A DNA stretch of 48,499 bases from Burkholderiales bacterium (GCA_017880805.1 JADGRP010000018.1:1-48499), one strand, 5' to 3'. Shown: positions 28,340 through 38,364, counted from the first letter of the stretch. Program-made: numbers and translations. Notes: a model not told the origin generated them from the letters alone.

Positions 28340-28363
28340 AAAGCGCCCGGATTCGGGCGCTTT
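28340..28363. terminator. Intrinsic terminator between convergent kup and rpoH
   Basis: A perfect 10-bp stem AAAGCGCCCG (28340-28349) / CGGGCGCTTT (28354-28363) with loop GATT. On the minus strand the stem is followed by TTTTCTTTT, a good terminator for rpoH. On the plus strand it ends in TTT directly after kup. It therefore probably works in both directions. Confidence 0.88.
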
Positions 28364-28417
28364 CAACGGGTATTGCTTGCCGGCGCGATCGCTATCGGCG
28401 CGCTCCTGCGCAAAGCG

Positions 28418-29278
28418 TCATTGCGACGCGTCCATCTGCCCGCGCATGGTCTTGATCGCCTTGCTCTCGATCTGACGGATACGTTCCGCCGACACGCCGA
28501 ACCTGTCGGCGAGCGTCTGAAGCGTCGCTGCGTCATCGTCTTCCCGCAACCATCGCGCCTCGATGATCTCCCTGCTCCGGTCGTCGAGTTGCGCCAGCGC
28601 GCCTTTTAGTCCGTCGCTGCGATTGCGCGACGTTTCGGCCCGTTCGAGAATCTGCGCGGGCTCTGCCTCGGTGTCGGTCAGATACGCGATCGGCGTCATG
28701 GTCTCGCCTTCGTCTCCTGCCGGCGGGTCCAGCGCAACTTCCTGGCCCGTGAGCCGCGTTTCCATCTCCAACACTTCTTCCGGCTTGACGTTCAGCGCCT
28801 GCGCAATCCCGCGCGCCTCGGCCCGAGTGAGCGCGTGGCTACCGGTCTTCATGCTGCGCAGGTTGAAAAACAGCTTTCGCTGCGCCTTGGTCGTCGCAAT
28901 CTTGACCAGTCGCCAATTGCGCAATACGTGCTCGTGTATTTCTGCCTTGATCCAATGCAGCGCGAACGAAACCAGGCGGACACCGCGCTCCGGATCGAAG
29001 CGCCGCACCGCCTTCATGAGACCGATGTTTCCTTCCTGGATCAAGTCCGCCTGCGGCAATCCGTAGCCCAGATAGTTGCGGCTGATCGCGACCACCAGAC
29101 GCAAATGGGACAACACCAGCTGGCGAGCGGCATCCAGGTCGCCATCCCGTTGCAGCCGGCGTCCAAGCTCAACCTCCTGCTCCGCCGAAAGAAGCGGGAA
29201 CCGGTTCACGGCCTGGATGTAATGATCGAGGCTCCCCAGTGATGCCGGGGTTGGAAATGCCAAGGTACTTGCAGACAT
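28418..29278 (-). CDS. rpoH: RNA polymerase heat-shock sigma factor RpoH (sigma32)
   Basis: A protein of 286 residues (family about 284). Region 2 contains DLIQEGNIGLMKAVRRFDP and FALHWIKAEI. The sigma32-specific RpoH box QRKLFFNLR is at residues 133-141. Region 4.2 ends with the helix-turn-helix LADRFGVSAERIRQIESKA. RpoH directs RNA polymerase to heat-shock promoters. A strong ribosome site (GAAGGAGA) precedes the ATG. The promoter upstream is overlapped by a near-perfect CIRCE element, implying repression by HrcA. The usual neighbours ftsE and ftsX between ftsY and rpoH are absent. Confidence 0.98.
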   Translation of the reverse strand: MSASTLAFPTPASLGSLDHYIQAVNRFPLLSAEQEVELGRRLQRDGDLDAARQLVLSHLRLVVAISRNYLGYGLPQADLIQEGNIGLMKAVRRFDPERGVRLVSFALHWIKAEIHEHVLRNWRLVKIATTKAQRKLFFNLRSMKTGSHALTRAEARGIAQALNVKPEEVLEMETRLTGQEVALDPPAGDEGETMTPIAYLTDTEAEPAQILERAETSRNRSDGLKGALAQLDDRSREIIEARWLREDDDAATLQTLADRFGVSAERIRQIESKAIKTMRGQMDASQ

Positions 29279-29305
29279 CTAAATGGTCTCCTTCTGAACA
29301 CCTAA

Positions 29306-29335
29306 ATTTTAGCAGTCAAGCTATAAGAGTGCCAA
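29306..29335 (-). promoter_or_regulatory. Sigma70-type promoter of rpoH
   Basis: On the minus strand TTGGCA (29330-29335) and TAAAAT (29306-29311) are separated by 18 bp, each close to the sigma70 consensus. The start of transcription would fall about 20 bp ahead of the rpoH ATG, leaving room for the GAAGGAGA ribosome site. Confidence 0.65.
29309..29335. promoter_or_regulatory. CIRCE operator (HrcA site) over the rpoH promoter
   Basis: The plus strand reads TTAGCAGTC, nine bases, GAGTGCCAA. The CIRCE consensus is TTAGCACTC-N9-GAGTGCTAA, so 16 of 18 positions match with exactly the right spacing, one mismatch per arm. It covers the -35 and reaches into the -10 of the rpoH promoter, the expected position for repression by HrcA. 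The hrcA gene is not in this window. Confidence 0.85.
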
Positions 29336-29363
29336 CGCGCCCGGAAGTTCCGCCAAGCAATGT

Positions 29364-29396
29364 GGCATTAGTGTGCGCTCGCACTCTTTGAATGCC
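29364..29396. repeat. Imperfect hairpin upstream of the rpoH promoter
   Basis: GGCATT (29364-29369) pairs with AATGCC (29391-29396), and inside it AGTGTGCG pairs with CGCACTCT with one mismatch. It lies between the ftsY stop and the rpoH promoter. There is no T-run after it on the minus strand, so it could be a weak ftsY terminator or an upstream operator. Confidence 0.4.
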
Positions 29397-29463
29397 GCCA
29401 GTGTGGAGGCGTGTCAGCGAAGCGACCCAAGGGCTGCCTTCGAGCGGATGGCCGCGCGTGCGG

Positions 29464-30402
29464 TCATCCGACAAGGGCATCGACGAACTCGGCAGCGCGG
29501 AAAGCCCGAAGGTCGTCGACGCCTTCTCCGATGCCGATCAGCTTGATCGGAACGGGCTGAGTTTTCGCGATGGCCGCGACCACCCCTCCCTTTGCGGTCC
29601 CATCCAGCTTGGTCAAGACGAGCCCGGTCAGATCAAGCGCGGCATCAAAGGCCGCGACTTGGGCAAGGGCGTTCTGGCCGGTGTTGGCGTCCAGCACCAG
29701 CAGCGTCTCGTGCGGGGCTCCCGGCTGTGCTTTCGCCAGCACGCGCCGAATCTTCTTCAGCTCCTCCATTAAGTGCAGTTGCGTCGGGAGGCGGCCCGCG
29801 GTGTCGGCAAGGACGACGTCGATGCCGCGAGCGCGTGCGGCGGCGATCGCGTCGAACATGACGGCGGCCGGATCGCCACCATGCTGGGAGATGACCGGGA
29901 CGCTGTTGCGCTCGCCCCAGATTTCGAGCTGTTCACGGGCGGCAGCGCGAAAGGTGTCGCCGGCGGCAAGCAAGACCGAATAGCCCTGCCCCTGGAGGTA
30001 CTTGGCAAGCTTGCCTATGGAAGTCGTCTTGCCGGCGCCGTTGACACCGGCAATCATCACGACGAAGGGCCGCTCGGGGCCGATGATCAGCGCTTGCTCG
30101 AGCGGCGCAAGCAGCTCGGTCATTACCGCCTTGAGCAATGTACGCGCGTCGGCTTCGCTGTCGGCGCGCTTGGCGCGGGCGGCGAGCTCGGCAAGCAGAT
30201 GCGTCGTCGCGGGAAGGCCGACATCGGCTTCGAGAAGCGCGGCTTCGAGCTCTTCGAGGGTCTCGTCCGAAAGCGCCGCGCGCCCGAACATGGCGTTGAG
30301 TGGACGGGTGAGACGCTCACGCGAAAGCCCCAGACTCGCCTTCAATCGCTCGCCCCAGGGACGGCGATCGGATTCGGCGGGGCGTTTGAACAGATCGAAC
30401 AT
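29464..30402 (-). CDS. ftsY: Signal recognition particle receptor FtsY
   Basis: A protein of 312 residues from ATG 30402 (MFDLFKR); an in-frame TTG four codons upstream is less likely. The N domain precedes the SRP-type GTPase, with GVNGAGKTTSIGKLA (119-133), DTFRAAAREQL, ADTAGRLPTQ (about 201-210) and TKLDGTAKGG (about 261). FtsY docks SRP-ribosome complexes at the inner membrane. The acidic A domain seen in Escherichia coli FtsY is essentially missing; the N-terminal part ahead of the N domain is only about 20 residues. It is transcribed toward rpoH and diverges from rsmD across 55 bp. Confidence 0.97.
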   Translation of the reverse strand: MFDLFKRPAESDRRPWGERLKASLGLSRERLTRPLNAMFGRAALSDETLEELEAALLEADVGLPATTHLLAELAARAKRADSEADARTLLKAVMTELLAPLEQALIIGPERPFVVMIAGVNGAGKTTSIGKLAKYLQGQGYSVLLAAGDTFRAAAREQLEIWGERNSVPVISQHGGDPAAVMFDAIAAARARGIDVVLADTAGRLPTQLHLMEELKKIRRVLAKAQPGAPHETLLVLDANTGQNALAQVAAFDAALDLTGLVLTKLDGTAKGGVVAAIAKTQPVPIKLIGIGEGVDDLRAFRAAEFVDALVG

Positions 30403-30457
30403 GGGGTCCAGCAAGGAGTTGCGAAGCGAAAGCTATAATTCTACCTTTCCGCCCAGC

Positions 30458-31855
<1,398 letters not shown>

Positions 31856-31865
31856 CTTTAGTAGA

Positions 31866-33833
31866 CTAGCCGTTTGCGGCCAGAGGCATTAGCTCCGGCT
31901 GCTGGATAATCGCGACAATGGCGGCGAGCTCTCGCTCCAGCGCGCCAATCTGGCCCCGTATGCCTGCTTCCGATTGCTCCAGCTCGGTCAAGCGCTCCTC
32001 GAGCTCGTCGCTTGCGCGATGGATGCGCTTGACGCTTTCAAGGCGCCGGCGCAGTTGGATGTGATGTTCGCGCACCTGGGTTTCCAGCGGTGACATGACT
32101 GCCTTGAGCCAGCTTTCCAGATCGCGATTGGCGATGTCGTAGACGTGCTTGACGCGAATCGCGATGGTCTCGAAGAAGCGTTTCATCAGCGTGAACTTGG
32201 CCTTGCTCACCATGTTCCACAAGGTATTGAAGTGGACGTTGTAGGCACGCTCGAGCCGTTCGACTTCTTTCTGATACTTGAGCATCGAAAAAGTTGGCGG
32301 CGTGAATGGATCGATTCCGTGCTCGCTCGCAAATCGCGCATACATCGCAATCATCATTTCGTGGATTTCCGCTGTCTGCCGCGCGCTTTGTTCGATCCCA
32401 CCGTGGATCTGGGCGAAGAAGTCGTTCATCGCCGAGCGCACGCCCTTGGTGAAGGGGCTGTCTTCGATGCGCTTGCGGGTTTCTCCGGCTGTCGCGCGCA
32501 GCTTCTCCAGCCCGATGCATTCGTAAAGTGTGTTGGTCTGCTGTGTGAACACCGTTCGCAGTGCGGTGTAGCGCTGCATGCCGCGCTCGAACAAATCCTT
32601 CTCCTGCTGGATGCGTTCCATCATGTGCTCGACCACATCCTGATTCTTGCCACGCAAGCCACGCAGCTCACCCAGTTGCTCGTGAATGCCCGCGACGCGG
32701 CTGTCGAGTATCGTGCGCGTGCTCGCAGCCAGGGAACGGATTTCGGCGTGCGTCGCCGATCCGACGATGTGCCGCTTGGCGGGAATGAGTTCTTTCGACA
32801 GAGCCAGTTCAAGCTGGGGCAGTCGGCTCTTGGCGAGGAGCGCGTCGTCGCCGTTGACCTTGGCCAGGAGCGCCTTCTGCGCCGACACAGGGAAAACTTG
32901 CGCCGGCGGGATCGCAAGCAGTTCTGCGCTGCTGCGCACCTGGCGCGCGATTTCGGACTCGATTTCGGACGGCGACCGAAGATCGTCCCACAGCCCGTCA
33001 ATCTTGTTCAGTATGACGAGCCGGCCCTCCTTGGTGGCAGGGCTATCGCCGACGAGGTGGTTTTGCCACACGTCGATGTCGGTCTTGGTCACGCCGGCAT
33101 CCGCGGCGAGGATGAACAGCACCGCATGTGCGTTGGGCAGCAGGTTGAGCGTAAGTTCGGGCTCGGTTCCAATCGCGTTCAGGCCCGGCGTGTCGAGAAT
33201 CACCAAACCTTGCTGCAAAAGCGGATGCGGGAAATTGATCACCGCGTGACGCCAGCACGGAATGTCGACGGCGGCCTCGTCGGCGACGGACATCGGAGCC
33301 AGCATGTCGCCATCCTCGTAAAGTCCGTATTTGCGCGCCAGTACGATCGGCACGCGTTTGGTCTGAGAGACTTGCGACAGGACTTCGCTCATCCTGTCCG
33401 CCGACGATAGATCGAGGGCAAGCGTTACCCACTCGTCGGCGTAATTCTTGAACTCGGTCACCGAGCCATCGCGCGCCCGCGTTTCGATCGGCAACAGACG
33501 AATCGACGGCGGCCGCGTGGAATCGTAGAGCAGCTCCGTCGGACACATGGTGGTGCGGCCGGCCGCGGACGGGAGCAAACGCTGTCCGAAGTCGGCGAAA
33601 AAGATGGCGTTGATCAACTCCGACTTGCCGCGCGAGAATTCCGCGACAAAGGCCACGACCAGTTGATCCTGGTGCAGCCGTTCGAGCAAGTGCTGGATGG
33701 TGAGATCGGCGTGGGCGTCGGCCAATTCCTGCTGTGAGAGCCATTCATGCAGGCCGGAAATGCCCGCGGACAGACGCCGGCGCCAGTCGCTGTATGCCTC
33801 GAATCGAGCTGCCAGATCCCTCGATTGCATCAT
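31866..33833 (-). CDS. Bacterial dynamin-like GTPase
   Basis: A large protein of 655 residues. G-domain motifs: P-loop AEFSRGKS (64-71), switch threonines in GRTTMCPTEL (92-101), DTPGLNAIG (214-222) and NKIDG (276-280). The rest, about 350 to 655, is predicted mostly helical with coiled-coil-like heptads, especially the last 100 residues, as expected for a dynamin stalk. No clear membrane segment or paddle is evident. Bacterial dynamin-like proteins remodel membranes, but this subfamily's role is unproven. It is one gene without a tandem partner, lying between ferredoxin (convergent) and mutM (same strand, 221 bp upstream). Confidence 0.9.
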   Translation of the reverse strand: MMQSRDLAARFEAYSDWRRRLSAGISGLHEWLSQQELADAHADLTIQHLLERLHQDQLVVAFVAEFSRGKSELINAIFFADFGQRLLPSAAGRTTMCPTELLYDSTRPPSIRLLPIETRARDGSVTEFKNYADEWVTLALDLSSADRMSEVLSQVSQTKRVPIVLARKYGLYEDGDMLAPMSVADEAAVDIPCWRHAVINFPHPLLQQGLVILDTPGLNAIGTEPELTLNLLPNAHAVLFILAADAGVTKTDIDVWQNHLVGDSPATKEGRLVILNKIDGLWDDLRSPSEIESEIARQVRSSAELLAIPPAQVFPVSAQKALLAKVNGDDALLAKSRLPQLELALSKELIPAKRHIVGSATHAEIRSLAASTRTILDSRVAGIHEQLGELRGLRGKNQDVVEHMMERIQQEKDLFERGMQRYTALRTVFTQQTNTLYECIGLEKLRATAGETRKRIEDSPFTKGVRSAMNDFFAQIHGGIEQSARQTAEIHEMMIAMYARFASEHGIDPFTPPTFSMLKYQKEVERLERAYNVHFNTLWNMVSKAKFTLMKRFFETIAIRVKHVYDIANRDLESWLKAVMSPLETQVREHHIQLRRRLESVKRIHRASDELEERLTELEQSEAGIRGQIGALERELAAIVAIIQQPELMPLAANG

Positions 33834-34054
33834 TATTGCGCCTCCCTCGGGCGCGAGCCTGAATTTGCGGGCGCAAACGCCCAGACTTTACAGCGGTCCT
33901 CGGCCACGGAAATCGAGCGCCAGCCAGCCCTGACCCGGAGGCCCGACGCCCCTCGTTCCGCTCCGTCGTCGTGCCGGGAACTCTAGCATAAAGCGCGCCA
34001 CGTCGATCCCGGGACAACACCCTGCTTGGCGCCGTTTCCATAGGCTGTTGGGGA

Positions 34055-34867
34055 TCAGCGCTGGCATTCGGGACAGAAGTTCGTTGCGCGGCCGCCAAGC
34101 CGGACCGAGCGGATCACGGTTCCGCATACACGGCATGGCCGCCCCTCGCGACCGTAGACAAAGCAGTGCATTTGAAAGTAGCCGGCCGCGCCGTCGCCGT
34201 CGACATAATCCCTCAGGGTGCTGCCGCCCTTCGCGATTGCATCGGAAAGGGTCTCGCGCACCGCCTCGCGCAGTCGCCTCAGCCGTTGGCCCGAAATCCG
34301 GTTGGCGGCACGGGTCGGTCGGATGCCGGCGCGGAACAGGGACTCGTTGGCGTAGATGTTGCCGACACCGACGACCACGCGATTGTCCATCAGCGCGAGC
34401 TTGATCGCGGTTCGGCGCTTGCGCGTGGCGCGAAACAGGTGATCCGGATCGAAATCGGCGCCGAGCGGTTCGGGTCCGAGTCCGACCAGCAGCGGGTGAA
34501 GCGCGACGCCCGGCGACCACAGTACCGCGCCGAAGCGTCTGGGGTCGTGATAGCGCAGCACGACGCCGTTGCCAAATTCGAGGTCTACATGGTCGTGGAT
34601 GCGTTTGGCCGGAGCATCCTTGTAAACACGCAGACTGCCGGTCATGCCGAGATGGATGAGCAGCGTATCCATACCCAGTCGGAACAGCAGATACTTGCTG
34701 CGCCGCTCGACCCTATCGACGACCCGCCCGATGAGTCGGTGCGGCAGATCTTCAGGAACCGGCCAGCGCAACCGGCGGTCGTATAGTCTTACTGCGGTCA
34801 CTTTCTGCCGTTCCACGTAAGGCGCAATCCCGCGCCGGGTGGTTTCGACTTCGGGGAGTTCGGGCAT
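34055..34867 (-). CDS. mutM: Formamidopyrimidine-DNA glycosylase (MutM/Fpg)
   Basis: A protein of 270 residues. The catalytic N-terminus MPELPEVETTRRGI gives Pro1 (after Met removal) and Glu2. The beta-site lysine is in RRSKYLLF near residue 58. The helix-two-turn-helix carries GVGNIYANESLF. The C-terminal zinc finger is CRVCGTVIRS followed by GRATNFCPECQR. It excises 8-oxoguanine and formamidopyrimidines in base-excision repair. It is divergent from the TPR-protein gene across about 90 bp, which includes a small CCGGC-attac-GCCGG hairpin at 34922-34936. Confidence 0.98.
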   Translation of the reverse strand: MPELPEVETTRRGIAPYVERQKVTAVRLYDRRLRWPVPEDLPHRLIGRVVDRVERRSKYLLFRLGMDTLLIHLGMTGSLRVYKDAPAKRIHDHVDLEFGNGVVLRYHDPRRFGAVLWSPGVALHPLLVGLGPEPLGADFDPDHLFRATRKRRTAIKLALMDNRVVVGVGNIYANESLFRAGIRPTRAANRISGQRLRRLREAVRETLSDAIAKGGSTLRDYVDGDGAAGYFQMHCFVYGREGRPCRVCGTVIRSVRLGGRATNFCPECQR

Positions 34868-34956
34868 GGGCGGCGGGCGCGTTTGTTGCGGCGCCCAATA
34901 TAACCTAAGATTGAAGGCGCTCCGGCATTACGCCGGCAGCACAGAAAGTGATTTGC

Positions 34957-36714
34957 ATGTTCCCTTATAGCTCGCATTCCTTGTCCCGGCTGGCGCTGAA
35001 TCTGGCGCTTCTGCTGGGAGCCGCCGGCACCGGCTTCGGCGCGGTGGCGCAAACGGCGCCCGATATGCCAACATCCCCGGACGCCGTGGGCGCCCCGGTC
35101 GTGGATTCGCATCCGCTGACCGCCGAGCTCGTCTACCGGATATTGGTGGGCGACATCGCCCTGCAGCGCGGCGCGCCGGCGCTCGCGGCGCGCGCCTACT
35201 TCGAAGCGGCTCGGGACGCACAAGACGCGCAGCTCGCGCGCCGCGCGACCGAGGTCGCGTTGTTTGCCCGGCAACGCGATCTTGCCCTCGAGGCCGCGAG
35301 GCTGTGGTTGAAGCTCAACCCGAGCGCCGATCGCGCCAAGCAGATGGTCGCAACGCTGTCGCAACCGGGCGCCGGTGGTGACATGAAGGCGGAGCTCGAA
35401 CGCGTGCTGGCCGAGGCGGGTGCGGACAGCAAGACGCTGGGCGACGCATTTGTACAGTTGAATCAGGCGCTTGCCGCGCAGACGGACAAAACCGTGGTCT
35501 ACCGCCTCATCGTCGAGCTGGCGAAGCCGTACCCCGGCGTCGCGGAGGCGCAGTTCGCCGTTGCGCTGGCGGGCTACAACACCGGACTTGCAGATCTGGA
35601 AATTGCCGCCGCATCGATCCGCGCGGCCGACCGTGCGCTGGAACTCAAGCCTGGCTGGGAGCGCGCGGCGCTCATCAAGGCCGACATTCTCGCGAAGGCG
35701 TCCCCGGAAGGCGCGATTCGCTTCTTGAATGGCTTCCTTTCGAGCGCGCCCGAGTCGCGCGCAGCGACCGGCGCTCTGGCGCAGCTCTACGTCGAGCAAA
35801 AGCGGCTTGGTGAGGCCCGCGCGCTGTTCCAGCGCTTGCTCGACGAAGACAAGTCCGACCGCGACATTCAGTTCGCCGTCGGGGCGATCTCGGTGCAGAT
35901 GAAAGACTACGTCACCGCGGAGCGCATTTTCGAGGAGCTCCGAAGCGAAGGCGTCGATCCCGGCTCGGTCGCGTTCTATCTGGGACAGATCGCCGAGGAG
36001 ACCAAGCGCTATGACGAGGCGATCGCGCGCTATCATGAAGTTATCGATGGAGAGCGGGGCTGGATCGCGACGCTGCGGATTGGCACCGTGCTGGCACGAA
36101 AGGGCGACATCGACGGCGCGCGCCGATATCTGGCAACGCTCAAGCCGGAGAACCGCGAGCGCGGCATCGAAATACATCAGACCGAAGCGCAGATCCTGCG
36201 CGATGCGGGCGATTACAAGGGCGCCTACGCAGTGCTTTCCAGCGCGCTGGCGGCGGAGCCGAATTCGGCCGAGCTGATCTACGACGTCGCCATGGTCGCG
36301 GAAAAACTCGACCGTCTCGACGAAGTGGAATCGCGGCTGACACGCCTGATCGAACTCAAGCCCGACAATCCACAGGCGCTCAACGCGCTCGGCTACACGC
36401 TTGTCGACCGCACGCCGCGGACCGCGGAAGGGCTGAAGCTGATCGAGAAGGCGCTTACGCTCGCGCCCGAAGATCCGTCGATCCTCGACAGCATGGGATG
36501 GGCGCACTTCCGGATGGGCAATCTCGGCGATTCGGAGAAATTTCTGCGCCGCGCGCTCGCTGACCGGCCCGATCCCGAGATCGCCGCGCACCTGGGCGAA
36601 GTTTTGTGGGCCAAGGGAGAGCGCGACCATGCCAAGGAGGTCTGGCAGTCGCAACTCAAGGAGACGCCGGACAACGCGCTTCTTCTCGAGACCGTGCGTC
36701 GACTTGCGCCGTAG
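34957..36714 (+). CDS. Exported tetratricopeptide-repeat protein
   Basis: A protein of 585 residues from ATG 34957; a GTG at 34948 is an alternative. A signal peptide (LSRLALNLALLLGAAGTGFGAVAQ) is followed by a long helical repeat protein with recognisable TPR units, for example near residues 320-390 and 420-560 (NPQALNALGYTLVDR, then DPSILDSMGWAHFRMGNLGD). TPR superhelices mediate protein contacts; the partner is unknown. It stands directly upstream of lolB and ispE, a conserved betaproteobacterial arrangement, hinting at a role in the outer membrane or lipoprotein pathway. Confidence 0.9.
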   Translation: MFPYSSHSLSRLALNLALLLGAAGTGFGAVAQTAPDMPTSPDAVGAPVVDSHPLTAELVYRILVGDIALQRGAPALAARAYFEAARDAQDAQLARRATEVALFARQRDLALEAARLWLKLNPSADRAKQMVATLSQPGAGGDMKAELERVLAEAGADSKTLGDAFVQLNQALAAQTDKTVVYRLIVELAKPYPGVAEAQFAVALAGYNTGLADLEIAAASIRAADRALELKPGWERAALIKADILAKASPEGAIRFLNGFLSSAPESRAATGALAQLYVEQKRLGEARALFQRLLDEDKSDRDIQFAVGAISVQMKDYVTAERIFEELRSEGVDPGSVAFYLGQIAEETKRYDEAIARYHEVIDGERGWIATLRIGTVLARKGDIDGARRYLATLKPENRERGIEIHQTEAQILRDAGDYKGAYAVLSSALAAEPNSAELIYDVAMVAEKLDRLDEVESRLTRLIELKPDNPQALNALGYTLVDRTPRTAEGLKLIEKALTLAPEDPSILDSMGWAHFRMGNLGDSEKFLRRALADRPDPEIAAHLGEVLWAKGERDHAKEVWQSQLKETPDNALLLETVRRLAP

Positions 36715-36739
36715 CGCGCAAGGCACCCCGCACTCGCTG

Positions 36740-37324
36740 ATGCACTTGCCACGCCGCGTCGCGCGCCTCGCGGCGATCGCGAGTCTGGTCATGCTCGCCG
36801 GATGCGCGTCGACTCTGACCGCGCGCGATGCAGCGCAATTCAAGTTTTCCGATACACGGACCGTCTACGAAATCGCCGGCAGGCTCTCGGCCCGTCATGA
36901 TGTCGACGCGTTCGCCGCCGGCTTTCACTGGAGCCACGCTGGCGACCGCGACGAACTGGATCTCACTTCGCCGCTGGGCCAGACCGTTGCCCGCCTGATC
37001 GGAGACGCACGCGGTGTCCAGATGCAAACACCGGACGGCAAAGTGGAGACCGCAAACGACTGGACGACGTTGACCTCGCGCGGGCTTGGCTGGGCGTTGC
37101 CCGTTGAGGGCTTGGCGTACTGGATTCAGGGCGCGCCCAGAAAGGATGCGCCGTTCACGGCCGAATCCGGGGACGACGGCGCGCCAGGCGTATTGCGTCA
37201 GGATGGATGGACTATCGTCTATCAGTCGTTTGCAAAGGACGCATCGGGCGCATCGCGTCCGGCTCGAATGACGCTCGATTACCCCGGCGTCGAATTGCGG
37301 CTGGTGATCGACACGTGGCAGTGA
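36740..37324 (+). CDS. lolB: Outer-membrane lipoprotein insertion protein LolB
   Basis: A protein of 194 residues from ATG 36740, giving a lipoprotein signal peptide MHLPRRVARLAAIASLVMLA with lipobox LAGC and lipidated Cys22. The mature part includes GRLSARHD, SPLGQTVARL and GLGWALPVEGLAYWIQG, matching the LolB pattern. LolB accepts lipoproteins from LolA and inserts them in the outer membrane, being itself a lipoprotein. Its TGA overlaps the ispE GTG (GTGA), which suggests coupling with ispE. Confidence 0.94.
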   Translation: MHLPRRVARLAAIASLVMLAGCASTLTARDAAQFKFSDTRTVYEIAGRLSARHDVDAFAAGFHWSHAGDRDELDLTSPLGQTVARLIGDARGVQMQTPDGKVETANDWTTLTSRGLGWALPVEGLAYWIQGAPRKDAPFTAESGDDGAPGVLRQDGWTIVYQSFAKDASGASRPARMTLDYPGVELRLVIDTWQ

Positions 37325-38172
37325 CGCCGACGCCAGGCCTGACGCTTCCTGCCCCGGCAAAGCTCAACCTTTTTCTTCACGTCACAGGACGACGGCCGGA
37401 CGGCTACCACACGCTCGAATCGCTGGTCGTGCCGATCGACCGCGCCGACTTCATTACGCTCTCGCTGCGCGAAGATGGCGCGGTGACCCGTACGCACGGC
37501 GCAGGCGGCGTTGCGGTGGACGACGATCTCGCAGTCCTCGCAGCTCGGCTTCTCCAGCGCGAGCGCGGTGTCGCCTGCGGCGTTGCGATTGGCATCGATA
37601 AGCGCCTTCCGATGGGCGCGGGCCTGGGCGGCGGCAGCTCGGACGCCGCGACCGTGCTCCTTGGTCTGAACCGCATGTGGCGGCTCGGCTTGTCGCGTGA
37701 GACCCTCATGCAACTTGCGCTGAAGCTTGGCGCAGACGTGCCGTTCTTCGTCTTTGGCGAGCCGGCGTTTGCGTGCGGCATCGGCGAAAAATTGCAGGCC
37801 TGCAGCGTGCCCCCCACTTGGTTCGCGGTGGTCGTACCGCCGATCCACGTCTCGACGTCGGACATCTTCGCAGCGGCCGAATTGACACGCAACAGCGAGT
37901 CCGCGAAAATGTCAGTCTTTTCCGAGGGCTACGGACGCAACGATCTGCAACCGGTGGCGGTTGCCCGGTTCCAGGAGATCGCTGACGCTCTCGAGACGTT
38001 TGGTGGCGTGGCATCGGAGGCAGGAACGCGCATGACGGGCTCGGGTGCGTGTGTGGCGACTGCCTTTGCGAACGAACAGGCAGCGCAACAGGCGCTCTCT
38101 CGGCTGCCGCGCGGAATGACCGGCTTTGTTGCGCGCGCACTCGATCGTCACCCGCTTTGGTCGTTTGCCTAG
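37321..38172 (+). CDS. ispE: 4-diphosphocytidyl-2-C-methyl-D-erythritol kinase
   Basis: A protein of 283 residues starting at GTG 37321, overlapping the lolB stop by four bases; a longer start would extend into lolB. GHMP-kinase motifs are clear: PAPAKLNLFLHVTGRRPDGY near the N-terminus, the P-loop MGAGLGGGSSDAA near residue 97, and MTGSGACV near the C-terminus. It phosphorylates CDP-methylerythritol in the MEP isoprenoid pathway. tRNA-Gln and prs follow in the same direction. Confidence 0.98.
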   Translation: MTPTPGLTLPAPAKLNLFLHVTGRRPDGYHTLESLVVPIDRADFITLSLREDGAVTRTHGAGGVAVDDDLAVLAARLLQRERGVACGVAIGIDKRLPMGAGLGGGSSDAATVLLGLNRMWRLGLSRETLMQLALKLGADVPFFVFGEPAFACGIGEKLQACSVPPTWFAVVVPPIHVSTSDIFAAAELTRNSESAKMSVFSEGYGRNDLQPVAVARFQEIADALETFGGVASEAGTRMTGSGACVATAFANEQAAQQALSRLPRGMTGFVARALDRHPLWSFA

Positions 38173-38214
38173 GCGATGTCGGCCGACAAGCATTTCGGAC
38201 GTGACAGTTTCCCT

Positions 38215-38289
38215 TGGGGAGTCGCCAAGTGGTAAGGCACCGGATTTTGATTCCGGCATTCGTAGGTTCGATCCCTACCTCCCCAGCCA
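38215..38289 (+). tRNA. tRNA-Gln (anticodon TTG)
   Basis: A 75-nt tRNA beginning TGGGGAG, with acceptor partner CTCCCCA, discriminator G and an encoded CCA end. The anticodon stem CCGGA/TCCGG encloses loop TTTTGAT, giving anticodon TTG at 38247-38249 (reads CAA, and CAG by wobble). The T arm contains GGTTCGATCC. It lies between ispE and prs, a frequent proteobacterial position, and no att-like duplication of its 3' end is seen in the window. Confidence 0.98.
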
Positions 38290-38364
38290 ACTCTGCGACG
38301 GAAAGGCCGCGCGACATACGCAGCCTTCCCGGCTCGTTTCTGGCGATTGCCTCCGGGCGGTGCG

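Noticed and set aside
30002-30457. N-terminal extension of the rsmD frame opposite ftsY
   Set aside because: RsmD homology begins at ATG 30458; the extension is Ser/Arg-rich antisense sequence.
33834-34054. 221-bp gap between mutM and the dynamin-like gene searched for a small gene or RNA
   Set aside because: No start with a ribosome site, no strong hairpin with a T-run and no recognisable motif were found.
34798-36843. Long minus-strand open frame (681 codons) opposite the TPR-protein gene
   Set aside because: High-GC antisense shadow of a clear exported TPR protein; composition is Arg-rich with no recognisable domain.
38215-38289. tRNA-Gln as a possible integration site
   Set aside because: Both flanks are conserved housekeeping genes and no duplicate of the tRNA 3' end is seen.
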